Positions 1 to 10,950 of a DNA stretch of 64,000 nucleotides are shown in pieces. The DNA lies in the NCBI GenBank assembly GCA_014904985.1, contig MU129186.1:1-64000 (forward strand). The letters are read 5' to 3'. How positions within the stretch are numbered: position 1 is the first letter of the stretch; the number at the start of each line of letters is the position of its first letter. The translations under genes were made by a program, and so were the position numbers. Source of the DNA: Hydnum rufescens UP504. Lineage: Eukaryota; Basidiomycota; Agaricomycetes; Cantharellales; Hydnaceae. The notes under the pieces are model-generated. The model saw only the letters and a list, made by a program, of their open reading frames with translations. It was not told where the DNA came from and made no database searches.

Positions 1-2
1 GG

Positions 3-426
3 GCAGGGGACTCGACCTTACCTTCGATGGGACGGGGGATGTGAATGTAATGCGGGCAGCGCTGGAGGCGTCTGGGGCGTGAGCACGATTATTGGAGTGG
101 CGCCTGCGGGTGCGGAGATCTCGACCCGGACGTCTCAGCTTGTGACGGGTAGGGCGTGGCGCGGGAGCGCGTTTGGGGGCATAAAGGGGCGGACGGAATT
201 GTCTGGCCTTTTGGAGGATTATCTCGCGGGAAAAATGAAGGTGGATGAGTATGTGACGCACAATAGGATGTTGGGAGGTGTTAGTGAGGGCTTCCATGAT
301 ACGCATGTGAGTGGCCTTGGTTGTTTCCCCCTCCCTATTGATGCTGGTGGATGAGACTAAGTTATTTCTTGTGTGTATGTGGGGGCAGGCAACTGTATTT
401 ATTGCATTGTGGACATCATCATCTGA
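3..426 (+). pseudogene. FDH1: 3' end of S-(hydroxymethyl)glutathione (formaldehyde) dehydrogenase, broken
   Basis: The reading frame gives the C-terminal region of class III alcohol dehydrogenase, the zinc enzyme that oxidises the formaldehyde-glutathione adduct: LTFDGTGDVNVM, then STIIGVAPAGAE, GSAFGGIKGRTEL, KMKVDEYVTHNR and, in a second exon, GNCIYCIVD before a stop at 424-426. Two defects are visible. About 10 bases expected between LEAS and WGVS (positions 72-75) are missing, which shifts the frame. The acceptor before the last exon, near 384, lacks AG, whereas the related copy at 31.7 kb has TTCCAG there; the donor GTGAGT at 307 is normal. Everything upstream lies outside the window. 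The family assignment is firm; whether this is a relic or an assembly error is inference. Confidence 0.8.
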
Positions 427-639
427 AGAGTATCACTTTATTGTCCAGTGGAGGGATTTTTTTACAGGAAAACCGGGATCTAACGTACGATGCGAGGTGG
501 TGGAATTGAGGAGCGGTATTGTTACATGCTTCTCCTCTTAGTACATTTTTGCGCATTCGGATTGCCCCCTAAGGAGCTCAGACACTCTTGCAGGGTCCCT
601 GCCTTTATTCTGTAGGGTAATTTCCCCGTATCTTGCCTC

Positions 640-996
640 ATCTGTGACACAGTTCGGAAGCCAGTTCATGGCTCCCTGTGACATATGATGCATACTGAAC
701 AGTTGGTCGAAATAGTACGGTATTCCCATCTTGAAGCAGAGCACGTGATAGTAGCAGATCCCGGCATCCTTCCGCCCTCCCACCCACCAGAGAAGGCCTT
801 AAAGTGCCCCAAACATTGACGAGAAGTTGATTCATTGATTCTACTTCGAGACCTATCTTGCTTCCACACCCGAATCAAACTAGCCTACCAGTCAATTCAG
901 ATCACAATGTCCAATCGAATGATACCTATCTCCAACATCTAAATCGGCGAGTAAATCCTTCCAACCAATCTCGGCAGCCCACACCTCTTGATTACG
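640..996 (+). promoter_or_regulatory. conserved 5' flank of NACHT-WD40 copies A and D
   Basis: The last roughly 190 bases before the proposed ATG at 997 match, in reverse complement, the sequence just upstream of copy D (about 22606-22790) almost base for base. Shared flank in two paralogues suggests that the promoter was duplicated with the gene. No clear TATA box is visible. Between 427 and 640 I see nothing recognisable. Confidence 0.4.
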
Positions 997-3900
997 ATGG
1001 ACAACCGCATCTTCATCGGTGAGTTCGCCTTTCCATATCTCCCCCCGGTCCTCGTCCTCATCCATGGTTACCCTCAGTCACTGGTCATGGGGGTCATGGG
1101 GTACGTGGCGGTACTGGTGGTCGTGGAGGGGACGTCCATTTTCATCCCCGACTCTTACGTTTACGTAAGAGAGGGTTTTAGAGGGAATTTCGTCGTCACG
1201 AGACCACTTTCGATGTCCATGGCTGTGTGTCCATGGCTGTGTGTCCATGGCTGTGCGTCCATGGCTGTGCGTCCATGGCTGTGCGTCCATGGCTGTGTGT
1301 CCATGGCTGTGCGTCCATGGCTGTGTGTCCATGGCTGTGCATCCGTGGCTGTGCATCCACGGCTCAGTGCTCTGCATCCCAAGGCCCTCATCATCTCTAA
1401 CACAGGCCATGACAAGGCGGATGAGGAAGCACTGGTCTCATCGGGCTCAGAGTCTTCCTTGGGTCGACCGGGACTCTCGGGGTTTACCTTAGCAGACATG
1501 TCTATGCGTCTTCCGTCACCATCGACCATCTTGCCAAGGAAGTCACACGCACCTACACCTAAGCGTGTGCACATATGGGGTGTCATAGATGAAGGAGACA
1601 ATCTAGTGAAGCTTGTCGATTACCGGAAAGAATTGGAGACTCGGAAGGAACAATTACACATGATGAGCTCGACGAGATAGAGACACTGCTTCCTTTGGGT
1701 TCACTCAAATTTATACAACTGGCAAAGCGTAGAACACAATGCCTCTGCTCTGGTAACATTCAAACATAGCTGAAAGGACACGCCTTAGCAACAAACTACA
1801 CAATATCATCCATCATCGACAGTTGAAATGTGACTTCACGGCGTTCTCAAGTGAGAGGTGATCAGGAATGAGAGGCAATAGTGCCAATTGATGCACCGGC
1901 AACACCCGAAATCCCCGCCAACGGCTTTAGAGTCGGGGATTGGCGCTTGTCGCCGCTACCGATTACGGTATTAGTCGGCCCCTCCCTCACGTACTAGAAT
2001 CCCTGTCCATAATCAATCCTCTTCCAGACGGGACTTCTCTTTTAAGGCATCTTCCTCGAGCCCTGTATGCCGCCCACAACTCTGGCCGCGAGGACGCACC
2101 GTCGTCATGTCTCGAGGGCACTCGTGTTGCTATATTGGAGGAGATTCGGACATGGTCAGAGAGCACGAACGGCGAGAGACCGCCTGTATACTGGCTCAGC
2201 GGACTCGCTGGCATCGGGAAGTCGACCATCGCGAAAACCGTCGCGGAACGAGCGGAAGAGAAAGCCATGCTAGGTGCCACTTTCTTCTTTTCTCGGAGTG
2301 ACAAACCTTTACGTGATCCGGGTCTCGTACTACCGACGCTCGCTTTCCAACTTGCGCATTCAGACAGTGCATTCAAGGAGGCCATTTTGGAAGCCCTAAG
2401 ACAAGATCCGACAGCTGGGGAAAAGGAACTGTTCTCTCAGCTTCAGCAATTAATCTTGACACCCCTCCTCACTATCGATCCCCATCGGAGCCCAATACTT
2501 ATCATCCTTGATGCCCTGGACGAATGCGAGGAAAAGGGCGCGGCTGATATTTTGCGACTCGTGTTTTCGCACCTCATCCAAATACCTTTCCTACGGATCC
2601 TAATCACAAGTCGTCCACAACCTCACCTATCCTCGGTGTTCAACAGAGTCCCGAACCTGGAAAAGACGGTTCTTCACGATATCGATGCATTGGTCGTTCA
2701 GCAAGACATGCACTTGTACGTCTCCACCGAATTGGCGAAAATTCCGGGGAGAATTGATGGTGAGATGCCTATTGATTGGGCGACGGAAGCCGAGATAAAC
2801 TCGCTAGTGGAGAAGTGCGGGAAGTTATTCATTTACGCCGCGACGGCGATCCGCTTCATCGGGGACGATCGTGTCCAAGATCCTCGCGCACATCTAAGGC
2901 TTATACTTAATACCCAATCCCTCCAAGAAGCCGGAGCGACACCATATTCGCACCTGGACGAGCTCTACATGGAGGTGCTTCGTAACTCGCTTTCTTCGTT
3001 TAATCATCGAGAGACTCTGAAACGGTTTCAAATCGTCGTCGGGAGCATTGTGCTGTTGCGCGAACCCCTCCCACTCTATTCGTTGGCCAAGTTCGTTCAG
3101 TACGAACGACACGTCGTTGAGGCTAGTTTACGCCATCTTCACTCGGTGATCATCCCCCCTTCTGATATTCACGAGGCTCCTCGTATCTACCACCCTTCAT
3201 TCGTCGAATTCATTACGGATGCCTCGCGATGTTCCATGGCAGAGTTCGTGATTGTTGCGGTGCCAGAGCAGGAATTGCGACATGCTATCCGATGCTTCGA
3301 ACTCATGGCCGCATATCTAAAGCGGGATGTCGCTGGGATCTCAGATCCGTCATGGCTGAACGCGGAAGTGGATGGACTTGAGGAGAAAGTAAGAGAGGCA
3401 CTGCCTCTGGAGGTTCAGTATGCATGCCGGTACTGGGCCTCCCATCTATCGCATGTGGAGCTCGGGGAGGTGAGAATGATGAAGGTACTAGAGGTGTTCT
3501 TGAAACAGTCAATTTTATGGTGGCTCGAAGCAATGAGTCTCCTTGGGAGTGTCTCCCATGCTGTAAGCTCGATTGAAGAGGCGCGCCGCTGGGCGGTATG
3601 TGTATTTTCGATTGATCCCTGATAGAGTGACTGAGTTTGGAATAATTCTGACGTCAGAAAAATTCAAAATGCAAGCCGATTGCTCTCAGAATCCTGGGTG
3701 ATTCCCGTCGATTCATTCTTGCACATGTAGAAGTGATAAGAGCAAGTGCACTACATGTTTATCATTCTGCATTGCCTTTCACACCACACGAGACTGCACT
3801 GTACAAGGCATATTGTGGAGATGGAAAGGATTCCATTAAGGTCCTCCAAGGTGTGGAATCTGAATGGCCACGGAACTTGACTACCTTACGTGGCCACACT

Positions 3901-5760
3901 GCTTGGGTTACCACCATTGCATTTTCACCTGATGGGTTGCAGCTAGCATCAGGCTCTGAAGATCATACTCTACAATTGTGGAATGTTGTATCTGGTACCT
4001 CCATTACCCAACTGGAAGGTCATTCTGGTCCAGTTAGCACAGTTGCATTTTCACCCAATGGATTGTGCCTGGCATCAGGTTCCAATGATCATACTGTACA
4101 ATTATGGGATGCCACATCTGGTGCATCCATTGTGCAACTGGAAGGCCATTCTGGTGCAGTTACAACCATTGCATTTTCAGCTGATGGATTGTGCCTGGCA
4201 TCTGGCTCCTGTGACCATTCTATACTATTGTGGGATACTGCATCTGGCATGTCCATTGCCCAACTGGAAGGCCATTCTGGTTCAGTTTGGGTCATTGCAT
4301 TCTCACCTGATGGATTGCACCTGGCATCAGGCTCCAATGATCACACTCTACAATTGTGGGATGCCATATCTGGTGCATCCATTACCAAACTGGAGGGCCA
4401 TTCTGATGCAATTACAACCATTGCATTTTCACCAGATGGATTGCATCTGGCATCAAACTCTGATGATCATACTCTACAATTGTGGGATACTGTATCCAGG
4501 GTGCCCATTTCAAAACTGAAATGCCATTCTGATGCAGTTACAACCATTGCATTTTCACCAGATGGATTGTGCCTGGCATCAGGTTCCAATGATTGTACTG
4601 TGCGATTGTGGGATGCTGTATCTGGTGCAGCTATTGCAAAACTTGAAGGCCATTCTCATTCAGTGTCCACTGTGGCATTTTCACCTGATGGATTGTGCCT
4701 GGCATCAGGCTCCAATGATTATACTCTACAATTGTGGGATGCCACATCTGGTGCATCTATTGCACAGCTGGAAGGCCATTCTGGCATAGTTGCAACCATT
4801 GCATTTTCACCTGATGGATTGCACCTGGCATCAGGCTCCTGGGATGATACTGTACAATTATGGGATGCCATACCCAGCACATCCAGCACATCCATCACAA
4901 AAGTGGAAGGCCATTCTAATCCAGTTTTGAGCATGGCATTTTCCCCTGATGGAGTGCACCTAGCATCAGGCTCCCATCATGATGGTATTATGTATGTGTG
5001 GGATGCCATATCTGGTGCATTCATCAGAAAACTGGAAGGGCATTCTGATGCAGTTTTGAGCATTGCATTTTCACCTGATGGATTGTGCCTGGCATCAGGC
5101 TCTGAAGATCATACTGTCTGCCTGTGGGATGTCATATCTGGCACATGCATCACAACACTAGATCATTCTGGTCCAGTTGGGATGGTTAAATATTCCTTTG
5201 ATGGTTGTACTCTCATTACATACTCAGTCACAGAGATCTCTGTAGAGACTTTCACTTGGGATTTAACCTCCCAACCTCCACATTGCCTAACCTCCAGATC
5301 ATCCCCCCTCCCTGAAACTCCTGGATCATCCCCACCAGCCCCTGGGTCCTTTGTGGACTTGACACCACTCATTTGGTCTCATGAAGGCCAGTGGATACAA
5401 GTGAAGCAGCAGGAAGATGTTGATGCCAGACACATATGTTATATCCCACCACATCACTTACCAAAACAGATCCTTGTCTTGAACCAGCCAACCTACTCTC
5501 GGATTGCAGTTGGATGTGAAGATGGTCACATAATCATTCTTGCTGTTCCACTGGACCCATTTGATTGGCATTTCAATGAGGAACCAGTTGATATTGCACT
5601 GGTGCCTACTGTTGCATTTCTGCTCTCACTCCTCACCCCTCATGACACCCCTCTCATCAATGAGGAAACCCCTCTCATGAATCATGACACCCTTCACCAA
5701 AAGCCTGCCTGGGGCTTCCATAAAATCCTGCTAGGGCTCAAGCTCATCTTCTGTTGCTAG
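997..5760 (+). CDS. NACHT-WD40 STAND receptor, copy A (5' end interrupted)
   Basis: This is a HET-E/HNWD-type signalling NTPase, in fungi a non-self recognition and cell-death switch. Proposed structure: exon 1 at 997-1018 (MDNRIFI), intron 1019-1077 (GTGAGT..CTCAG), exon 2 from 1078 to 3595 interrupted by an insertion at about 1142-1961, intron 3596-3657 (GTATGT..GTCAG), exon 3 at 3658-5760. Exon 2 carries the P-loop GLAGIGKST, Walker B ILIILDALDE and ITSRPQPH. Exon 3 has ten regular 42-residue WD repeats (FSPDGL.LASGS.D.T.QLWD), a degenerate eleventh, and a C-terminal tail (CYIPPHHL, IAVGCEDGHI) shared by all copies. No in-frame Met precedes the P-loop downstream of the insertion; the first is in EEKAMLG. 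Expression therefore needs the insertion to be spliced or the start to be replaced. The frame from 1962 to 5760 is otherwise open across the intron. Confidence 0.8.
1142..1961. mobile_element. ~0.8 kb non-autonomous insertion with inverted ends in NACHT gene A
   Basis: Copy D reads straight from GACGTCCATTT into CATTACGGTATT, but in copy A about 820 bases separate these. The insert has a perfect 12-bp inverted repeat, ATCCCCGACTCT at 1144-1155 and its complement at 1929-1940. About 20 extra bases follow the right repeat, and no clear target duplication is visible, so the exact ends are uncertain. It contains a 14-bp minisatellite and a 3' stretch open to 1680 that ends in a charged tail with no recognised domain. 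It looks like a MITE-like or captured-sequence DNA element; the class is unknown. Confidence 0.65.
1214..1364 (+). repeat. 14-bp minisatellite (GTCCATGGCTGTGT/C)
   Basis: About ten and a half near-identical tandem units of GTCCATGGCTGTGY, with drift in the last two. Because 14 is not a multiple of 3, all frames stay open over 42 bases, which creates spurious ORFs on both strands. The unit contains the palindrome CCATGG. Confidence 0.9.
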
Positions 5761-6619
5761 TTAGCTAGATCTCCATTAATCATCTCTGTACCTCATTATA
5801 AGCTCAGCCTGTTCACTGATGTGACCATAAATGCACACCCTAGTGCCCCCAACACCTGATATACTTTGTTGTGAACCAGGGGAGCTCCTGCAGACAGAAC
5901 TGGACATGGGCCTAGGAGAGAATCCCACCACCCAAGCAGTCCTTGTCTAACAAAAAAATAGAATTATATGCTTGTCAGGGCAACACTGCTGTTGAAGCCA
6001 CAAACAGAAAGAGGAAAGAGATTAATTAACCACATGCTATCACAGTGGGAATCCTGAGAGATTGAAACTGGTGATCCCCCAACTGTGAAGGGCTATAAGT
6101 ACTACTTCCTACACACAGCCACCACGGCACCTTGGTGTAAGCAGGATGGTTATGGACCAATCCAACTACTGTCCATGTTGTTGAGGAGAGGACAAATGAA
6201 GGGAGCCACAGGGACAATTTGAATATTCAGGTCCAGGGAAATGAAGGTCTTTTTGGATAATAGAAAATCCCAATGAGCAGTGATTGCTCAAGGGAATAGA
6301 TCAGTGTCACAAAAGTAGATGTCAAGGCCATGCCCTGAAGTTGTCCTCTTGACTATTCAGTCTTAATGCGGCTGTACACAGTCTTGACAAGTGGGAAATC
6401 CCCTCCAGACAGTGGCAATACTTCAGTGCCTCAGACTGTGATAGGGGGAAAAACCAAATATTTACATGCTCCCTCCCCTTTATATACATTCCAGACTGCA
6501 ATTCAAAATTCCAGAAGAAAAGCAGAGATAAGGGAAGCATAATGAAAAAGAAATGAAGCTAAAAGCTTCAAAACTGGTGGAGATATTCAAGAATCAAGTG
6601 AAAAAGAGGAAAAAACACT
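5761..6619. other. 3' flank of copy A plus LTR fragment; no gene seen
   Basis: The first part resembles the 3' flanks of copies B and E (GCTAG, TCATCTCTG, an inverted CCACCACC stretch). At about 5973-6145 there is an inverted fragment of the same LTR family as the complete solo LTR at 46062-46670. It begins TGTCAGGGC, carries the shared AATCCTGAGAGA block, and is depleted of CpG. Nothing coding is recognised in the rest. Confidence 0.5.
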
Positions 6620-7350
6620 TTACAAGGCATTACTCCCTTGAAACTGGATAGATTCCCTTAAGAAATGATGGAATAGGTCACCCTGAGTGTCCTTTGCATC
6701 AGACTTAAGAGGCTGGAACCAATTTGTCATTTGTGTTGGTGGAGCAAGGGGGGAGTCATAAGGAAGGGGTTGTCTTGTGAAAAATGGAGTTCTTATCTGA
6801 TTGTTTTGCCCTTGGTACCATTCAATGTGCATTTTCAACGGCTTTCAGGCAATGGTAGTTGCAAATGAATCTGATAAGAATTGGCTTTGAAAATTGAGAA
6901 ATACCTCTTCAGAGTATGGAACATGGAAAGATAATTGTACAGGGACCACAGTTTTAATCTGTTCATTGTGTGTTTGGTACTGTTCAATAGGTATGATTCA
7001 TATCTTTCTGGGCACTGTTGTTCTGAGTCAATCTGATCAAAACTGACAGAGAAATTTGAAACATACTCCTTTAGAGTGACATAATCCCTTTTTGAATCAT
7101 GTGACAGGTCTGTGGGTCCAGAACAAAGGCCAGGCACAGTCCATATCATTACATAATCACAATTCTTCACCCTTAAGGCAAAGGAATGACATGGAATGAT
7201 GGGTTTTGGACATGTAGAATTTGGACTGTTTCTCCAATGAATGAATGGTGTGAAAATTAAGAACTGGATGACAATCAATTCATTTGTTTGTTTGGAAAAT
7301 TGGCTGAGGATGAGGATTCTATGGTGTAGGGATTTATCCCTCCAACATCA
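6620..7350 (-). repeat. uncharacterised interspersed repeat, reverse orientation
   Basis: Read on the minus strand, this block is homologous to 47395-48250. Shared stretches include the CTACACCATAGAATCCTCAT segment, the NCDYVM.WTGP-like reading and repeated LKEY.SNFSVSFD..DS blocks. The copy here is CpG-poor and the 47-48 kb copy is CpG-rich, which suggests that this is the older, deaminated copy. No known domain is recognised, so I do not call it a gene. Confidence 0.5.
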
Positions 7351-7469
7351 GTTAGCCACTGGGCTGACGTTATTTCATCGCTGGCCTAATGAGGACTAAT
7401 TTTCTTTGATGTCAATTGACAATGATCAAATTGACCTTATGAGAAATTTAACTTCAGCCAATATCAATA

Positions 7470-8283
7470 CTACATGGAGGGGGAGCCATGCAGGGGTAGC
7501 AGGAGGGGGTCTGGAAATGTAGGGAACACTGGCCTTGGGGTCAGTGGCAGCACAGCATTATACAGGGATAGCCACAATTGGTTATAATGATTGATCTTGT
7601 ACTCTGATAGACATTGACACAAAGGGAGACTAATTATGATGATACATGGAGAACACAGGGAAGATCCATTGTGTCCACCAGGAAAGGGTGTTGAAAAGCT
7701 GGGATTTGGGCACTCAGAATGCACCCACACACAGCTTGAACAACACCCCCTTCCCCCTGGGGGACCACATGAGGGCAGTGGGAGAGGATGGAGACAGTGA
7801 GATGAAACATGGTCAGATTGCTTTGTAAATAGCCTTGAAAGATGCACACAAATGAGGTGATTCCAACAAGCCCATGAACACACAATTGGGCCAAGATTTG
7901 AGGATTCCAGGTGATGTTCAGTGGGAGGGCAGGAGATGAGGAAGAGTGAGGCCAAAAATTGTCAGAACACCCTGAGAGTGGGGGTGTTGAAAAGCTGCAA
8001 TTTGGGTGCATATAATGCACCCACACACAGCTTTAACAACAACCCCCTTCCCTCTGGAGGACCACATGAGCGTATGGGAGAGGATGGAGGATAGCAAGAT
8101 GGGTGATGGTTTCTCTTGAAGTAGGCTTGTTGGACAGCTGAGATTTGGGCACACAGAATGTGCCCACACTCAGCCTGTCTGACAAAGCCATGGCCCCAGT
8201 GGGCCCTGGGACTGTCCCATTTGAAGTACAGTGAGTGTCAAAACAGCAGACTCAACACCAGCAGTTGCTGCAGTTAGCAAAGC
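7470..8283 (-). repeat. left copy of a ~0.8 kb inverted repeat with internal tandem units
   Basis: The reverse complement of this block recurs at 15133-15905. It is made of about three tandem sub-units of roughly 300 bases, each with CCTCATG.GGTCC, a GGGAAGGGGGTTGTTGTT stretch and TTCTGACAATTTTTGG. Overlapping open frames here are by-products of low complexity and repetition; no domain is recognised. Confidence 0.65.
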
Positions 8284-9010
8284 ACCCATGTACACAGTTG
8301 TGCAGCAATCTTGCTAGCATTGATGTTGGTGATTCCATTGTCACATTGTGTTTTTCCTCTTTATGTCCATCTACCTATTTTGGTGTGCAGCATTACTGTG
8401 TATGCATATATGTATGTATACTGTACTCTTGTAACCAACTATTCCCAATTTTGGAGCATGACTGAGAAATTTGCATCTGGGGCCCTCCCAAGACTGTTCA
8501 CATATGTGACATCAGGCAAATTCATTCATTCTGGGACATCTCAGCAATTAGGGGCATAGCCTTTCAACTGGTACTGGTAAAGCAGAAACAAAGATCTTAT
8601 TGATTCTCATCACCTAGGGTATTGCATGGGGTCCCCCCAGGGGAATTTAGGACCTCCCCCCCCATGGGGTTGAAAACCCACCCCCACAACTCATGGGGGT
8701 AGATCCTGTGGGATACATGATGGGGTTGTAAACCCTGAGGGAAACCCATGGGTTTCCTGTGGGGCAATATCCTCATCCTATCATTGAGTCCTAGATGTAG
8801 TATTGATCAGAATACTAGGATACCTCAGAAATAGCAATTATAATATTTAATATTTAATATATTATACTATCTAATCACAATTATTGCATGCATATATTGC
8901 ATTCCAGGGATGGGACTCAGCTGGGTGAGATCTTTGGCCACTGCACATGTCCATATACCATGTTGGGGCTCTGTCCATGTTCTTGTTGGGTTGGGTTTCA
9001 TCTGGGGTAG
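8284..9010. repeat. left flank of array 1, duplicated at 12968-13690
   Basis: Non-coding sequence that begins near the ACACAGTTGTGCAGCAATC motif and includes a G/C-run palindromic stretch (about 8630-8760) and an AT-rich tract (about 8840-8900). It is repeated in direct orientation at 12968-13690 with many one-base differences. The short frames inside are unlikely to be genes. Confidence 0.6.
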
Positions 9011-10771
9011 GGGTGACCTATAATAACAAAAGAATCATTAGTAGAGAAGCAGAGGAAGCACCAAAAGAGCAGCTCCTACTGCTCTTTTGGCGCCATTTTA
9101 CCTATATTAAACAAAAACTTACCTGAGATTACCACACACCTGCCAGAGTGGGTGTGTGGTGTCCATTGTTGTGTATGTTGCAGGTGCTGGGGGCTGGGCT
9201 CTTGGATCATGTTGTTAGGTGGGGTATTGCACAGTGGAGGCATCTGGAATAATAGTACATTAGCAAAGGAAAAAAAACCAAAGCCAATGCCAAAAGAGCA
9301 GCACCAGCTGCTCTTTTGGCATTGTTGTACACCCCATAATCTAAAAGCTTACCTAACATTGCCACACACCTGCCAAAGTGGGTGTGTGGCATCCTCATAC
9401 ATGTTGCGGAAAATCAAGGGTCAGGGTATGGGTGGCTGTGCACTCCTGTCTTTCCTGAATCTGGTCTGTGCATTGGTCAGGTTGGATATCACACAGTGAA
9501 TGTACCTAGAATAATAATATGTTAGTAAAGAAAAAAAAATGAAGGCAATGCCAAAAGAGCAGCTGGGGCTGCTCTTTTGGCATCATGGTACACTCCATAA
9601 TTAAAACAACACACCTCATTGCCACACACCCACTTCAGCAGGTGTGGCACTGTATTTGAGGCATGGTTGTATTGGTGGCAGATAGTTGAGCATTGGGGCT
9701 GGCGTGGCTGTGCCTGTGTGCACATTTTGCCTGGGCCTTGTTGGTGTATTCTTCAGATGGGGGTTTCATGGAAGGAGAAAACCTAGAATAATGAGTATGA
9801 AAAATAAGAGAAGCAATGCCAAAAGAGCAGCTGGTGCTGCTCTTTTGGCGCTGTCATACACCCTGTAATAAAAAGAACTGACCTAATATCGCCACACACC
9901 TGCCTAAGTGGGTGTGTGGTACCTCCATTTTATACCAGAGTGTGGGGGTCCACATGGGCTCATGCTTGGTCTGGAGTTCTGCAGGGGTGTTTGTATCGGG
10001 TTGCAGGTGGCTGTGTGCATTGGTGTTTCATCTTGGACCTCGGGTGTGTTCTTGTTGTGGGGTTTTGGGCATTGAGAGGACAGCTAGAATAATGAAGAAT
10101 ACATTAGTTTAAAATAAAAAAACAGAAGCAGTGCCCAAAGAGCAGCTACTGCTGCTCTTTGGGCGCTGTTGCACATACTGCAGTCAAAACTCACCAGGTG
10201 TTACCACACACCTGCCATAGCAGGTGTGTGGTACTGTGCTTTGCCTGTTGTTGGGTCGGTCATAGGCCTTTGGTGGTTGTGGGTTTTGGTATTTTCATGT
10301 GGGGCGTTGTCTGTGTTCACATTTGGTGGGTTTTCACAGAGAGGGGATCTAGAATAACCTTAGTTAAAAAAATAAAAACGAGAAGCAGTGCCAAAAGAGC
10401 AGCTTGTGCTGCTCTTTTGGTGCCATTGTACCTATACTGAATGAAAACTTAGCTGTAATTACCACACACCCACTGCAGCAGGTGTGTGGCACTGTGACTT
10501 CCTCCTTCATCGTGCACTGTCTGTGTATTATTGCCATGGGATGCGTGGCTGTGGGGTTTTCAGGTGGCATTCGTATGGGTTTTGATGGGAGCTGGAGTTC
10601 TGTTTTGGGCTTGATTTGTGGGTATGGGGGCTTACATGTTGGCAGCTGTTTGGGAGCTGGGGGTTGTGGTCATTTGGATGATAGTTAAAGACCTAGAATA
10701 AGAATTAAAACATATGTTAGTCAACCAGTAAAACCAATACATGGCCATATCTATGGGGAAGAATGACTCAC
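9011..10771 (-). repeat. array 1, left arm: tandem intron-like units with paired hairpins (minus strand)
   Basis: On the minus strand a unit of about 220-300 bases recurs seven times. Each has a donor-like GTRAGT, an inner hairpin (arms AAAAGAGCAGC and GCTGCTCTTTT plus flanking pairs), a T-rich tract with CTAAT/CTAAC, an acceptor ATTATTCTAG, an exon-like stretch of 110-200 bases, and an outer hairpin (arms CCACACACC and GGTGTGTGG) just before the next donor. Candidate introns: 9018-9122, 9244-9352, 9506-9614, 9783-9882, 10084-10194, 10349 to about 10451 (donor mutated to CT), and 10693-10771 (no inner hairpin). The exon-like pieces show no known domain. The array is CpG-poor, unlike array 2. 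Confidence 0.75.
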
Positions 10772-10784
10772 CTTATATGACCAC

Positions 10785-10935
10785 ACACCTGCCATAGGAG
10801 GTGTGTGGTCCTGCCTGTTTTTCCTTCTTGGTGGGCTGTTCAGTTGTGGTGAGTTGCATCATGCAACTCAGTGCTGGCAATTGCCAGTCTCCACATGACG
10901 ACCGATAAGTACAGCACCACACACCTGCTGTGGTG
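10785..10935. repeat. centre of array 1 (eroded palindrome)
   Basis: This is the junction where the minus-strand and plus-strand units of array 1 meet. It keeps GAGTTGCATCATGCAACTC and GCTGGCAATTGCCAG, the latter matching GCCGGCAATTGCCGGC at both ends of the long palindrome centred at 38899. It is much shorter than that palindrome, presumably collapsed. Confidence 0.6.
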
Positions 10936-10950
10936 GGTATGTAATCCCAG

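Noticed and set aside
988..1680. 230-codon open frame with a SMAVCPWLCVHGCA repeat
   Set aside because: It is produced by the 14-bp minisatellite, which keeps several frames open on both strands, and lies in an insertion. No domain is seen.
1164..1930. The 0.8 kb insertion in copy A acting as a normal intron from GTAAGA (1165) to TTTAG (1930)
   Set aside because: The exon phases do not match: the joined frame meets a stop soon after the junction. A different splice pair cannot be excluded.
7470..8169. Cys/His/Ser-rich open frames that might be secreted proteins
   Set aside because: They overlap in several frames, repeat with the tandem sub-unit and recur inverted at 15.2-15.9 kb. No signal peptide followed by a stable domain is seen.
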